Assembly: GCF_029945535.1 (NCBI RefSeq)
Contig: NZ_JAQSCU010000012.1
Coordinates: forward strand, 1-64,000
From: Methylotenera sp.
Lineage (GTDB): Bacteria > Pseudomonadota > Gammaproteobacteria > Burkholderiales > Methylophilaceae
DNA length: 64,000 nt
Direction of reading: 5' to 3'
Position numbers and translations under genes: made by a program. The notes beneath the pieces are model-generated. The model searched no databases. It worked only from the letters and a program-made list of their open reading frames with translations, and was not told the origin of the DNA. Shown here one piece after another: positions 6,755-17,041 of the stretch (its first letter is position 1; each line of letters starts with the position of its first letter).

Positions 6755-7630
6755 TTAAACTTCTTTGCCACTTTCAGAAAGGACTAAGAATACGCCAAGC
6801 AAAATAATCGCCAGCGCAATAAATTCATTTGTAGTGACATGCTCGTTTGCAAACCAGATTCCAACCGTGAATGCTACAACAGGATTAACAAACGTATTGC
6901 TACTCGCCACTAACGGACGCAGGGTTTTAAGTAAATATTGGTAAGCGCTATACGAGACGATAGAGCCTAAGACTACCAAAAACAACATCGCACCCCAAGA
7001 TTTAGCACTGATATGTTGCGGCCAGCTTTCACCTTGAAATGCGCTCACACATAACAGCACGATGCCGCCGGCCAGCATCTGCGCGGCGCTTGCCATTAAA
7101 CCAGCTGGCATATCCATGCGTTTGCTCCATACTGAACCAAACGACCAGCAAGCTGCGGCAAATATCAACAGCATTGCACTCGCGAACTCTCCATGCAGGC
7201 TACCACCAACATTTAGCAGCACGATACCTATTAAACCAATAGCGATACCCAACCATTCTTTATGGGTAATGTGATGCCCCCAAATAGACGAAAAAATCGC
7301 CATCCAGATTGGCGCAGTCGCTATTGAAAGTGCCGCAACACTTGATGAAACCGTTTGTTGCACATAGCACACCGTACCATTGCCGAGTGCCGGCAACAGA
7401 ATACCAATTGCAGTTGCGCCTAGCCATTGCCGCTTGGTGGGGTTAGGCGCACCCAAAAAGCGCATCACGATATATAAAATTGAGCCTGCAACCGCAAAAC
7501 GTATGCCAGCCATCAAAAATGGCGGAAAACTTTCTATGCCAAAACGAATAGCAAGATAAGTTGAGCCCCAGATGAAGTAGGTGCAGAACAGCGCTAGAAC
7601 AATCAGCAGGCTTTGATTTTTATTACTCAT
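6755..7630 (-). CDS. EamA/DMT family metabolite exporter
   Basis: A 291-residue inner-membrane protein with ten predicted helices as two EamA repeats. The first repeat starts FIWGSTYLAIRFGIESFPPF, the second around AACWSFGSVWSKR; a YedA-like protein by overall layout. Members export amino acids or other small metabolites. The substrate is unknown. It lies upstream of the HAD phosphatase in the same direction with a 42-base gap, so they may be cotranscribed. Confidence 0.85.
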   Translation of the reverse strand: MSNKNQSLLIVLALFCTYFIWGSTYLAIRFGIESFPPFLMAGIRFAVAGSILYIVMRFLGAPNPTKRQWLGATAIGILLPALGNGTVCYVQQTVSSSVAALSIATAPIWMAIFSSIWGHHITHKEWLGIAIGLIGIVLLNVGGSLHGEFASAMLLIFAAACWSFGSVWSKRMDMPAGLMASAAQMLAGGIVLLCVSAFQGESWPQHISAKSWGAMLFLVVLGSIVSYSAYQYLLKTLRPLVASSNTFVNPVVAFTVGIWFANEHVTTNEFIALAIILLGVFLVLSESGKEV

Positions 7631-7649
7631 AATCGATCGTTAAGTTGTT

Positions 7650-7732
7650 AAATCGACCAAAGACGAGGCGCTTAAGCGCGGACAGTACGTTTAGTACGGA
7701 AAGCGAAAAGCAACAAAGTATTTGGTCGATTT
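7650..7732. repeat. 83-bp hairpin repeat between leuA and the EamA gene
   Basis: AAATCGACCAAA and TTTGGTCGATTT are perfect 12-base ends; the interior has its own palindromes (GCGCTTAAGCGC and GTAC-GTTTA-GTAC). A T-run follows on the plus strand. The compact, branched structure looks like a dispersed repeat of the REP/MITE kind, and I have the impression of similar sequences between genes in related betaproteobacteria; there is no second copy in this window. It may also serve to end leuA transcription. Confidence 0.6.
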
Positions 7733-7742
7733 TTACGGAAAA

Positions 7743-9305
7743 TCACACCTGCGGATGCGCACGCTCAGACTTAGACTGAATCTTATTCAATGCATTCAAA
7801 TAGGCTTTTACTGATGCCACTACAATATCAGTATCCGCCCCCTGCCCATTCACAATACGGCCACCTTTAGAAAGACGTACCGTCACTTCGCCCTGCGCAT
7901 CTGTACCACTGGTGATATTGTTCACTGAATAAAGCTGCAACTCAGCGCCACTGCTTACGATGGTTTCAATCGCTTTGAAGGCAGCATCTACTGGACCACC
8001 GCCATTAGCTTCAGCACGTGTTTCAACACCATTTTCTGATACAGTAATAATGGCATGCGGTACTTCACCAGTAATGGATGACACTTGCAAATACACTAAT
8101 TTGAAGCTTTCTGTTGCCTCAGAAACAAAGTCATCGCTCACCAAAGCATGCAAATCTTCATCAAAAATCTCTGATTTTTTATCAGCCAAATCTTTAAATT
8201 TTGCAAACGCCACATTCAACAAATCATCGGTTTCCAACTCAATACCAAGCTCTTTCAAACGGGTTCTAAACGCGTTACGACCTGACAATTTACCCAAAGT
8301 TAATTTGTTAGCATTCCAGCCTACATCTTCTGCGCGCATGATTTCGTACGTTTCGCGATGCTTCAAGACGCCATCTTGATGAATACCAGATTCATGTGCA
8401 AAGGCATTCGCACCTACAATTGCTTTGTTTGGCTGTACTGGGTAGCCCGTAATGGTTGACACTAACTTACTAGTTGTGACAATTTGCGTGGCGTCGATAC
8501 TTGTAGTTAAGTTAAAGATATCGCTACGGGTTTTAATCGCCATGACCACTTCTTCTAAGCTGGCATTACCGGCGCGCTCACCCAAGCCATTAATGGTACA
8601 TTCCACTTGACGTGCACCATTCATTACCGCAGCCAATGAGTTAGCTACCGCCATACCCAAATCATTATGACAGTGCGTCGACCATACGACTTTATCGCTA
8701 TCTTTTACGCGCTGTATTAAGGATGCCATACGCTCGCCCCACGGCGCAGGTATTGAATAGCCAACGGTATCTGGCACATTGATCGTAGTTGCACCCGCTT
8801 CAATGACTGCATCAAACACGCGTACTAAGAAGTCCATATCTGAACGCACTGCGTCTTCGGCTGAAAACTCTACATCTTTGGTATATTCCAACGCCCATTT
8901 AACTGCCTGCACCGCACGCTCGACCACTTGGTCTTCCGTCATGCGCAATTTGTTTTCCATGTGGATTTTGCTGGTGGCAATAAACGTATGAATACGACCG
9001 CTAGCTGCATGTTTAATCGCCTCGCCTGCACGTCGCACATCGTTTTCACTAGCACGCGCCAATGAACATACCGTTGAGTTTTTAATGATTTTGGCGATTT
9101 CTGAAATTGATTCAAAATCACCTGGGCTGGCAGCAGCAAAGCCTGCCTCAATGACGTTAACACCCAATTTTTCAAGTTGTCGTGCAATACGGATTTTTTC
9201 TTCTTTGGTCATCGCTGCGCCTGGGCTTTGTTCGCCATCGCGCAAGGTAGTGTCAAAAATAATAATTTGATCTTGTTTAGCTGCTTGATTCGTCGCTGTG
9301 TTCAT
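7743..9305 (-). CDS. leuA: 2-isopropylmalate synthase LeuA
   Basis: This enzyme condenses acetyl-CoA with 2-oxoisovalerate in the first step of leucine synthesis. The N-terminal TIM barrel has [16 protein letters not shown] and the metal-binding [15 protein letters not shown]. The C-terminal LeuA dimerisation/regulatory domain, which binds leucine for feedback inhibition, begins around [15 protein letters not shown]. The length (520 residues) is normal. I place the start at the second ATG (9305) because AGG lies eight bases upstream of it but only three bases before the ATG at 9311. It stands alone, without leuBCD. Confidence 0.95.
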   Translation of the reverse strand: MNTATNQAAKQDQIIIFDTTLRDGEQSPGAAMTKEEKIRIARQLEKLGVNVIEAGFAAASPGDFESISEIAKIIKNSTVCSLARASENDVRRAGEAIKHAASGRIHTFIATSKIHMENKLRMTEDQVVERAVQAVKWALEYTKDVEFSAEDAVRSDMDFLVRVFDAVIEAGATTINVPDTVGYSIPAPWGERMASLIQRVKDSDKVVWSTHCHNDLGMAVANSLAAVMNGARQVECTINGLGERAGNASLEEVVMAIKTRSDIFNLTTSIDATQIVTTSKLVSTITGYPVQPNKAIVGANAFAHESGIHQDGVLKHRETYEIMRAEDVGWNANKLTLGKLSGRNAFRTRLKELGIELETDDLLNVAFAKFKDLADKKSEIFDEDLHALVSDDFVSEATESFKLVYLQVSSITGEVPHAIITVSENGVETRAEANGGGPVDAAFKAIETIVSSGAELQLYSVNNITSGTDAQGEVTVRLSKGGRIVNGQGADTDIVVASVKAYLNALNKIQSKSERAHPQV

Positions 9306-9654
9306 AGTCATTACCTATCTTTTATTCTGTTTAATTTTAGCGCTATCTAACTCAAATGCATTGAGCACAAATAATAGCATTTCGCTGCGATTATTACGCA
9401 ACGGCATTTAATACAATGGGGTGTGGGGGTATAGTTTGCGCGCTAGCGCAGATTGTTGCTACGGAGCGCAGCAGTACGTAACGCAAAAAGCTTGCGTAAT
9501 AATAATGCGCTAGCGATGACACTAGCCGCATAAATAACTGATGAAATATGTGAAATAAACATAGTGATATAAATATAGTATTTTTTACATAGTTGCGCAA
9601 GTGTTTAATTTGATGAGCGCAACTTCAAATGGCAAGAATCGTAGAGTAAACGAT
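9306..9654. other. Non-coding region upstream of leuA
   Basis: About 340 bases with no supportable gene. They contain a 12-base inverted repeat (9390-9401 and 9492-9503), two copies of a GCGCTAGCG palindrome and the hairpin ACGCAA-AAAGC-TTGCGT. A leucine leader peptide was looked for on the minus strand and not found. The leuA promoter probably lies in the first 100 bases upstream of its start; TATTAT sits near 9375 on that strand without a good -35 box. Confidence 0.5.
9390..9503. repeat. Inverted-repeat element upstream of leuA
   Basis: ATTATTACGCAA and TTGCGTAATAAT are perfect 12-base arms about 90 bases apart. The interior has a palindromic GCGCTAGCGC, repeated as GCGCTAGCG just outside the right arm. 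This could be a MITE-like remnant or a leader structure for leuA. Confidence 0.45.
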
Positions 9655-10464
9655 TTACTCAGGTTTAACTTTCTCAAATTTTTCCTGTATCCACATGATG
9701 TAACCTGACAGCGCATAAGATGCCATCACGAACAGCAACACTTCTGGCGGGCTGTATGAAATCAGCACAATCACTAACATAATGGCCAAAATCACAAAAA
9801 ATGGTACGCTTTCTTTTAGGTTAATGTCTTTGCCACTGTAATAACGCAAATCACTCACCATAGAAAGACCCGCGAATATAGTGAGGCCCCAAGCCATCCA
9901 TTTCCATTGCAATACACCGAAGAATACATCACGACCACTCACACCGTATTCGTACGAAACCCATACAAAACCAGCCAATAATGCAGCTGCACCTGGGCTA
10001 GGTAGGCCCTGGAAGTAGCGTTTATCTTGATTGTCATCATCTAACTTAGTGTTGAATCTTGCCAAACGCAATGCAGCACAGGCGCAATAAGTAAATGCCG
10101 CTAGCCAGCCTAATTTGCCCAGTGGTTTCAATGCCCATATATATAGTATAAGCGCTGGCGCAACGCCAAAAGACACCATATCTGAAAGGCTATCGTATTC
10201 TGCACCGAAGGCGCTTTGTGTGTTGGTCATACGGGCAACACGACCATCTAAGCCATCTAAGACCATCGCCACAAATACCGCAATTGCAGCAAGCTCAAAG
10301 TTACCATTCATAGCCTGCACAATGGCAAAAAAACCTGAGAATAATGCAGCTGAAGTAAACAAATTTGGCAGCAAATAAATACCACGGTGGCGCAAGCTAG
10401 CGCTATCAGTTTCCCTGCGCTTTACTTTATCGTTAGATTTAATCTTGTCGTTAGGCTCAATCAT
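9655..10464 (-). CDS. pssA: CDP-diacylglycerol-serine O-phosphatidyltransferase
   Basis: An integral membrane CDP-alcohol phosphatidyltransferase that makes phosphatidylserine, the precursor of phosphatidylethanolamine. The signature spans residues 70-95: DGLDGRVAR, then SAFGAEYDSLSD, giving the full DGxxAR-G-D-D set. There are about seven hydrophobic segments. At 269 residues it matches the type II enzyme found in most non-enteric proteobacteria. The next minus-strand genes upstream are cdsA-like and plsC, so three consecutive phospholipid steps are grouped. Confidence 0.93.
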   Translation of the reverse strand: MIEPNDKIKSNDKVKRRETDSASLRHRGIYLLPNLFTSAALFSGFFAIVQAMNGNFELAAIAVFVAMVLDGLDGRVARMTNTQSAFGAEYDSLSDMVSFGVAPALILYIWALKPLGKLGWLAAFTYCACAALRLARFNTKLDDDNQDKRYFQGLPSPGAAALLAGFVWVSYEYGVSGRDVFFGVLQWKWMAWGLTIFAGLSMVSDLRYYSGKDINLKESVPFFVILAIMLVIVLISYSPPEVLLFVMASYALSGYIMWIQEKFEKVKPE

Positions 10465-10540
10465 GCTTGAACAACCATTTAAAATTAAGGTGAGCTAGTA
10501 TATCAAACACTAGCTGTAGCAAACAATTTACTTAAGTGGT

Positions 10541-11533
10541 TCACGGCGTAAAGTAATACCGCACTAGGTGAAAGAAAACCGGCGCAGCAAAACTCACAGA
10601 ATCCATTCTGTCTAACATGCCGCCATGGCCCTCTATCATGTCACCCCAATCTTTAGCGCCCAAACTGCGCTTGATGGCAGACATCACCAAGCCGCCCAGA
10701 AAGCCCATTATTACGATGACCGTAGCCATACCTGCGCTTTGCAGTGGTGTGAATGGCGTAATCCACCACAATCCAGTGCCCACTAAAATTGTCGACAAAC
10801 CACCGCCGATTAAACCTTCCAGCGTTTTATTAGGACTGACGACAGGGGCAACCTTAGTTTTGCCAAACAAGTTACCGAATACATATTGCAGCACATCGCT
10901 CAATTGAACGATCAGTAAAAAGTAAAACAACAGCAAGGTATTTTGACCTTCAAAGTTTGTAATTGGCAGCAAAAGCAATGCTGGCGCGTGGCTGATGCAA
11001 TAAATAGAAATCATCACACCCCATTGAATTTTAGCTGCGCGCTCTAAAAAATGTTCGGTATCCTGCGCGAGCACTGAAATAGAGGGCATCAATAAAAAAG
11101 CATAAACGGGGATAAGTACGCTAAACAGGCCGTACCAATCGGTGTAAATCAAATAATAATGTAAAGGTATCAGCAGAAAAAAAGCCAATGACAATGTGCG
11201 GTGATCGCCTGCGCGTGTTGGCGTAAGCGTCATAAATTCACGCAATGCAAAATATGAAATAAAGCCAAATAAAATTATGGTGCCCAACTTCCCTGCCAAA
11301 AAGGCAATAATGAGAATTGCCACCATCACCCACCATGCATTCACACGTGAAATGAGATTATTAATGAGCTTGAGTGACTTTTCTGATGGGTTATTTTTAG
11401 CTAGCAGTTGACGTTTTAACGCCCAGCCAACAATTGAGGCAATGAGCAGCAATGCGGCTACCGCGCCTATTAACCCATAAAACTTATGCGTTGGGTCTAG
11501 CATTTCAAGCGTGTTAGCAAAATTAGTTAGCAT
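10541..11533 (-). CDS. cdsA: Phosphatidate cytidylyltransferase (CdsA family)
   Basis: This membrane enzyme makes CDP-diacylglycerol, the substrate of PssA next door. The family signature is present as SPNKTLEGLIGGGLST followed later by KRSLGAKDWGDMIEGHGGMLDRMDS. I start it at the ATG at 11533, eight codons inside the longest frame, because AGGAAAG lies seven bases upstream; the resulting 330-residue protein begins MLTNFANTLEM. It has about nine hydrophobic segments. A longer N-terminal extension than classical CdsA is typical of the YnbB-like branch, so a second cdsA copy may exist elsewhere in the genome. Confidence 0.9.
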   Translation of the reverse strand: MLTNFANTLEMLDPTHKFYGLIGAVAALLLIASIVGWALKRQLLAKNNPSEKSLKLINNLISRVNAWWVMVAILIIAFLAGKLGTIILFGFISYFALREFMTLTPTRAGDHRTLSLAFFLLIPLHYYLIYTDWYGLFSVLIPVYAFLLMPSISVLAQDTEHFLERAAKIQWGVMISIYCISHAPALLLLPITNFEGQNTLLLFYFLLIVQLSDVLQYVFGNLFGKTKVAPVVSPNKTLEGLIGGGLSTILVGTGLWWITPFTPLQSAGMATVIVIMGFLGGLVMSAIKRSLGAKDWGDMIEGHGGMLDRMDSVSFAAPVFFHLVRYYFTP

Positions 11534-11570
11534 GGCTATACTTTCCTGTACTTTCATTCAATCAATTACC

Positions 11571-12176
11571 CTAAATCAAACTCAAAATCGCAGTGCGAGC
11601 ACGCGTTAGAAATGCTTTTTTATGCTCATCGGCTTGCCATGTAAGCGTAGCGCCAAATCTCACCGTACAAATTAATGGCACTGGCAAATAACTGCCTTTT
11701 GGCATGCAACGATGTAATGTATCTAAATAAACTGGGATAAGTTTTACATGAGGAAAAGCTTCGGCTAAATGATACAAACCGCCTTTAAAATCGCTAGGCT
11801 CAGCCTGCGCTTTACGCGTGCCTTCTGGAAAAAGAATCAATGAATCACCCGCAGCAAGCGCAGCTAACAGCGGCGCTAATGGATCGCTATGGCGCGAAAC
11901 CTCCCGCTCGATTAACACTGCATTCAACACTTTCAATGCAATAAAGCGCTTAATCTTGCCACGCCCCCAGTAGTCTTTAGCGGCTACCGGCCTAGCTTTT
12001 GCGCGAATAGCTGAAGGCAATGCAACCCATAAAGCCAGCGTATCTAAATGACTAGTGTGGTTCGTAAAATAAATACTTTGCGTCAAACTAGGTGCAGCGC
12101 CTACCCAACGCGGATGAGCACCGACTAAAAGCCGAACCAAACCTATCATGGCCAATCGTGTGATATCTATAAGCAT
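11571..12176 (-). CDS. plsC: 1-acyl-sn-glycerol-3-phosphate acyltransferase (PlsC-like)
   Basis: A 201-residue membrane-associated acyltransferase that should convert lysophosphatidate to phosphatidate, the substrate of the CdsA-like enzyme downstream. The catalytic HX4D is NHTSHLD and the acyl-acceptor motif is FPEGTRK. A third block (RFGATLTW) follows. It is at the short end of the family. The gene lies 37 bases upstream of the cdsA-like start in the same direction. It is divergent from tgt. Confidence 0.88.
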   Translation of the reverse strand: MLIDITRLAMIGLVRLLVGAHPRWVGAAPSLTQSIYFTNHTSHLDTLALWVALPSAIRAKARPVAAKDYWGRGKIKRFIALKVLNAVLIEREVSRHSDPLAPLLAALAAGDSLILFPEGTRKAQAEPSDFKGGLYHLAEAFPHVKLIPVYLDTLHRCMPKGSYLPVPLICTVRFGATLTWQADEHKKAFLTRARTAILSLI

Positions 12177-12269
12177 ATTGGCTAAGTTAATGAATGAACA
12201 TTGCGTTTTTTATTAAGGTTTATTGTGGTTTATTGATACAAAAATGAGTATAGCAAAGCCTTGTGATAA

Positions 12270-13415
<1,146 letters not shown>

Positions 13416-13620
13416 GATTACCAACGCTACAAACCATGTAAATATTGCCTTGTAGAGTAAGTCTTTTTGTTGGCAGTACGCATGTCATTAAAGCGTTCAT
13501 TGCCAACTAAAAAGCATAAGGTGTTGTACTAAATTGACGAGTCTGCAATAAATAACAGTCTGTGTTAAAATCCGAAGCTAATTTTTTACAATATCCAGTT
13601 CATTTTAAAGAGAGTTCAAC

Positions 13621-13938
13621 GTGTTTATTTCAAATGCATACGCAGCAGGCGCTACAACAGGTGGCGATTTAATGAGTTTTCTTCCACTCGTTGTAATTTT
13701 TGTATTATTTTTCTTCATGATCATTCGTCCGCAAATGAAAGCGGCAAAAGCGCAGCGCGAGATGATTACAGCTTTACAAAAAGGCGATGAAGTTGTTACT
13801 AGCGGCGGCATTGTAGGCAAGGTAACTAAAGTAACTGAGTCTTTTGTGAGCCTTGAGATTGCTGCAAACACTGAAATTACCGTGCAAAAACAAGCGGTAC
13901 AAAGCGCATTACCTAAAGGCACGATTAAGAGTCTTTAA
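13621..13938 (+). CDS. yajC: Sec translocon accessory subunit YajC
   Basis: A 105-residue single-span protein of the SecDF-YajC complex that assists SecYEG. The short N-terminus (MFISNAYAAG) leads into a membrane helix (LPLVVIFVLFFFMIIRPQ), followed by a cytosolic domain with the conserved GDEVVTSGGIVGKV. The start is a GTG; AGAGAG lies upstream at a proper distance, and N-termini of this form are usual. It lies between tgt and secD. Confidence 0.93.
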   Translation: MFISNAYAAGATTGGDLMSFLPLVVIFVLFFFMIIRPQMKAAKAQREMITALQKGDEVVTSGGIVGKVTKVTESFVSLEIAANTEITVQKQAVQSALPKGTIKSL

Positions 13939-13960
13939 TCACTATTGATTAAGACTTTTT
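13930..13960 (+). terminator. Hairpin with T-run between yajC and secD
   Basis: AGTCTTTAATC pairs with GATTAAGACT (one bulged T) around ACTATT and runs into five T. It overlaps the yajC stop. In an operon this could reduce readthrough from yajC into secD. Confidence 0.5.
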
Positions 13961-13993
13961 CAACACCACAACGTTATTAATTAGAGCCAGACT

Positions 13994-15838
13994 ATGAACC
14001 GCTATCCAATGTGGAAGAACATCCTTGTTGCAGTCATGATTTTGATTGGGCTGATTTACACGATTCCAAACTTCTTTGGGGAATCTCCAGCCGTACAAAT
14101 CACTCCTGCTAAAAGCACCACCAAGCTTGACTCAGCTTTACTGGGTAAGGTTGAGGATATATTTAAGCAAGAGAAGATTGAATATGATGGCGTGTATCAA
14201 GATGCACGTGGTGTAAAAGCACGCTTTAAGAACACCGACACACAAATCCGTGCTAAAGATGTATTGCAAGCAAATTTAGGTACTGATTATACGGTAGCGT
14301 TAAACTTGCTTTCACGCTCACCAAGCTGGTTGCGCAGCTTAGGTGCTAAACCAATGTATCTAGGTTTGGATTTACGTGGTGGTGTGCACTTCTTAATGCA
14401 AGTAGATATGAAAGCCGCTTTAAGTAAAGCAGCTGAGCGCTTTGTTGGCGATTTCAAAATCGCGTTGCGTAAAGAACGTATTTCTTATGTTGGCGTGTCA
14501 CGCGAAGGCGAAACAGTGCAAATTCGTTTCAATAATGCAGATGAATTGACTAAAGCTCACGCAGTGATTGCTAAAGAATATCCAAACTTGACGCTGGAAG
14601 AATCAACCATTGGTGAAGAAAGAATTCTAAAAGCCTCACTTAATTTGGTTGAGCAAAAATCTATTCAAGACTTTGCGATTAAACAAAACATTCAAACACT
14701 GCATAACCGTATTAACGAGTTAGGTGTTGCAGAGCCTATTATTCAACAGCAAGGTGCTGACCGTGTGGTAGTACAGTTGCCAGGTGTGCAAGATACTGCA
14801 AAAGCGAAAGAGATTTTAGGTCGTACCGCGACACTAGAAATTCGCATGGTGGATGAAGAGAAAAGCGACGCTGCTACACTAGAAAAAGCGGAAAAAGGCC
14901 AAGCACCGGTAGGTGACGATGTCTTTAAAAACCGTGATGGTCGTGCAGTTCTGGTTAAAAAGAACGTAGTACTCACGGGTGATTACATTACAGATGCAGG
15001 CCCTGGCGTAGATGGCCAATCTGGCAGATCTACCGTAAACGTCACTTTGGACGCACGTGGCGCTCGTATTTTCCAACAAGTGACACGTGAGAACGTAGGT
15101 AAACGCATGGCGATATTGCTGATTGAAAAAGGCAGTACGGAAGTGATTACCGCACCAACCATTAACGAAGAAATCGGCGGCGGTCGCGTGCAGATTTCAG
15201 GTATGGCAAATACGCAAGAAGCCACTGATGTCGCATTGCTACTACGTGCTGGCGCACTTGCCGCACCTATGGATATTGTTGAAGAGCGTACCGTCGGCCC
15301 TAGCATGGGGCAAGACAATATCAACCGCGGTATCCATTCGACCCTGTGGGGCTTTGCTGCCATCGCAGTGATGATGATGGTTTATTACATGGCTTTTGGT
15401 GCAGTTTCAGTGACTGCACTTGCCATTAACTTGCTGCTTTTGGTTGCGATTTTATCCATGTTACAAGCAACGCTTACTCTGCCAGGCTTGGCGGCGATTG
15501 CATTGGCACTGGGTATGGCGATTGATGCCAACGTGTTAATTAACGAACGTATTCGTGAAGAGTTGCGTAATGGCAACACGCCACAAGCAAGTATTCATGC
15601 TGGTTACGAACGTGCATGGGATACCATCTTAGACTCAAATGTAACAACACTGATTGCAGGTTTAGCGCTATTCATGTTTGGTACAGGCCCAATTAAAGGC
15701 TTTGCGGTAGTACACGTTTTGGGTATTTTGACTTCAATGTTTAGTGCGGTATTGGTATCACGCGCAATAGTGAACTTGATTTACGGTTATCGCCGTAAGC
15801 TAACTAAGTTGTCAATTGGTCAAATTTACAAAGGCTAA
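13994..15838 (+). CDS. secD: Protein translocase subunit SecD
   Basis: A 614-residue membrane protein that, with SecF, uses the proton-motive force to pull exported proteins from the translocon. After the first membrane helix comes a large periplasmic region with YLGLDLRGGVHFLMQVD and the P1 head, then six C-terminal helices including ALALGMAIDANVLINERIREE, which holds the proton-path Asp. Length and order are standard for proteobacteria. It is followed by secF after a 123-base gap containing a branched repeat. Confidence 0.96.
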   Translation: MNRYPMWKNILVAVMILIGLIYTIPNFFGESPAVQITPAKSTTKLDSALLGKVEDIFKQEKIEYDGVYQDARGVKARFKNTDTQIRAKDVLQANLGTDYTVALNLLSRSPSWLRSLGAKPMYLGLDLRGGVHFLMQVDMKAALSKAAERFVGDFKIALRKERISYVGVSREGETVQIRFNNADELTKAHAVIAKEYPNLTLEESTIGEERILKASLNLVEQKSIQDFAIKQNIQTLHNRINELGVAEPIIQQQGADRVVVQLPGVQDTAKAKEILGRTATLEIRMVDEEKSDAATLEKAEKGQAPVGDDVFKNRDGRAVLVKKNVVLTGDYITDAGPGVDGQSGRSTVNVTLDARGARIFQQVTRENVGKRMAILLIEKGSTEVITAPTINEEIGGGRVQISGMANTQEATDVALLLRAGALAAPMDIVEERTVGPSMGQDNINRGIHSTLWGFAAIAVMMMVYYMAFGAVSVTALAINLLLLVAILSMLQATLTLPGLAAIALALGMAIDANVLINERIREELRNGNTPQASIHAGYERAWDTILDSNVTTLIAGLALFMFGTGPIKGFAVVHVLGILTSMFSAVLVSRAIVNLIYGYRRKLTKLSIGQIYKG

Positions 15839-15860
15839 GCAATAATAAACCTAGCAGTTT

Positions 15861-15908
15861 GGTAGGTCGGACTTTAGTCCGAGTTGTCGGGTTAAAACCC
15901 GACCTACC
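15861..15908. repeat. 48-bp cloverleaf repeat between secD and secF
   Basis: GGTAGGTC and GACCTACC close the element; inside are two mini-hairpins, CGGACT-TT-AGTCCG and CGGGTT-AA-AACCCG. This resembles the dispersed GTAGGTCGGGCTT-type intergenic repeats common in proteobacterial genomes. It lies inside an operon, so it would be transcribed and could affect mRNA stability or the SecD:SecF ratio. Confidence 0.7.
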
Positions 15909-15961
15909 AGCAAGTAAAATGTCTCAAACAAATGCAATCTAAATTTTAAGAGTAAAAAATT

Positions 15962-16930
15962 ATGGAATTATTTAGAATCAAAAAAGATATTCCCTTTATG
16001 AGTTACGGTCGCCTGACGACTGCAATTTCATTGGTGACATTCATATTAGCCGTTGTATTTTTAGCCACTCGCGGTTTGAACTTCGGTGTGGATTTCACTG
16101 GCGGTACGGTGATGGAAGTAAACTACCCACAAGCAGCGAATCTGGAAAGCGTTCGTAAAGCGGTAGATAGCATAGGCCTAAAAGAGGCGACTGTACAAAA
16201 TTTCGGCTCTAGCCATGACGTATTGATTCGCTTACCAGTTAAAGCAGGCGTTTCAGTGGCTAAACTTTCAGAGGAAGTAAAAGTCGCGTTAGTCGCTGCG
16301 GATGCTACCGCTGAAGTGCGCCGCGTAGAGGCTGTAGGCGCGCAAGTTGGTGATGAGCTTTATGAAAATGGCGGTTTAGCGCTATTTTTCGTAAGTTTAG
16401 GCATTATGCTTTATTTGTGGTTACGCTTTGAATGGCGTTTTGCAGTAGCCGCTATTATCGCCAACATGCATGACGTGGTAATTATTTTAGGTTTCTTTGC
16501 GTTCTTCCAATGGGAATTCAACCTAACGGTATTAGCCGCTATTCTGGCTGTTCTAGGCTACTCAGTGAATGAATCCGTAGTGGTGTTTGACCGAGTACGT
16601 GAAAACTTCCGTAAAATGCGTAAAGCTAGCGTGGTTCAAGTGATTGATAACGCGATTACTCGCACTATGTCTCGTACCATTATCACGCACACCATGACAC
16701 AAACTATGGTTGGCTCGATGTTGTTATTCGGCGGCGAAGTATTGCATAACTTTGCATTAGCGCTAACGATTGGTATTTTGTTCGGTATTTACTCTTCAGT
16801 ATTGGTCGCATGTCCAATCGCCATGTGGCTGGGGGTTAATCGTGCCAACTTAATTGGTGATGTAGAGAAAAAAGAAGGCGGCAAGAAAGAAGTCGTAGTT
16901 GAACCAGATCCTTCTGAGTTCGCATCTTAA
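15962..16930 (+). CDS. secF: Protein translocase subunit SecF
   Basis: Partner of SecD, 322 residues with six membrane helices. The first periplasmic part has GLNFGVDFTGGTVMEV; the helix-4 block reads LGYSVNESVVVFDRVRENFR and the following cytosolic loop ITRTMSRTIITHTMTQ. The C-terminal tail is acidic/lysine-rich and ends in PDPSEFAS. All landmarks are intact. Confidence 0.96.
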   Translation: MELFRIKKDIPFMSYGRLTTAISLVTFILAVVFLATRGLNFGVDFTGGTVMEVNYPQAANLESVRKAVDSIGLKEATVQNFGSSHDVLIRLPVKAGVSVAKLSEEVKVALVAADATAEVRRVEAVGAQVGDELYENGGLALFFVSLGIMLYLWLRFEWRFAVAAIIANMHDVVIILGFFAFFQWEFNLTVLAAILAVLGYSVNESVVVFDRVRENFRKMRKASVVQVIDNAITRTMSRTIITHTMTQTMVGSMLLFGGEVLHNFALALTIGILFGIYSSVLVACPIAMWLGVNRANLIGDVEKKEGGKKEVVVEPDPSEFAS

Positions 16931-16955
16931 CCTTCGTATAAACCTCAAGTAAATC

Positions 16956-16990
16956 AATCAAGTGCAGATACATTGCACTTGATTTCTTAC
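16956..16990 (+). terminator. Hairpin after secF
   Basis: AATCAAGTGCA and TGCACTTGATT are perfect 11-base arms around GATACAT, followed by a weak T-rich stretch. It likely ends the yajC-secDF transcript. Confidence 0.5.
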
Positions 16991-17041
16991 CCTTCTGCCG
17001 TATAAACTCCCTTTATCTTACATCTCACAAATTAGACCCCA

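Noticed and set aside
9394-9600. 68-codon minus-strand frame upstream of leuA as a leader peptide
   Set aside because: It starts with TTG without a ribosome-binding site, has no run of Leu codons and overlaps the repeats; no attenuator pairing could be drawn.
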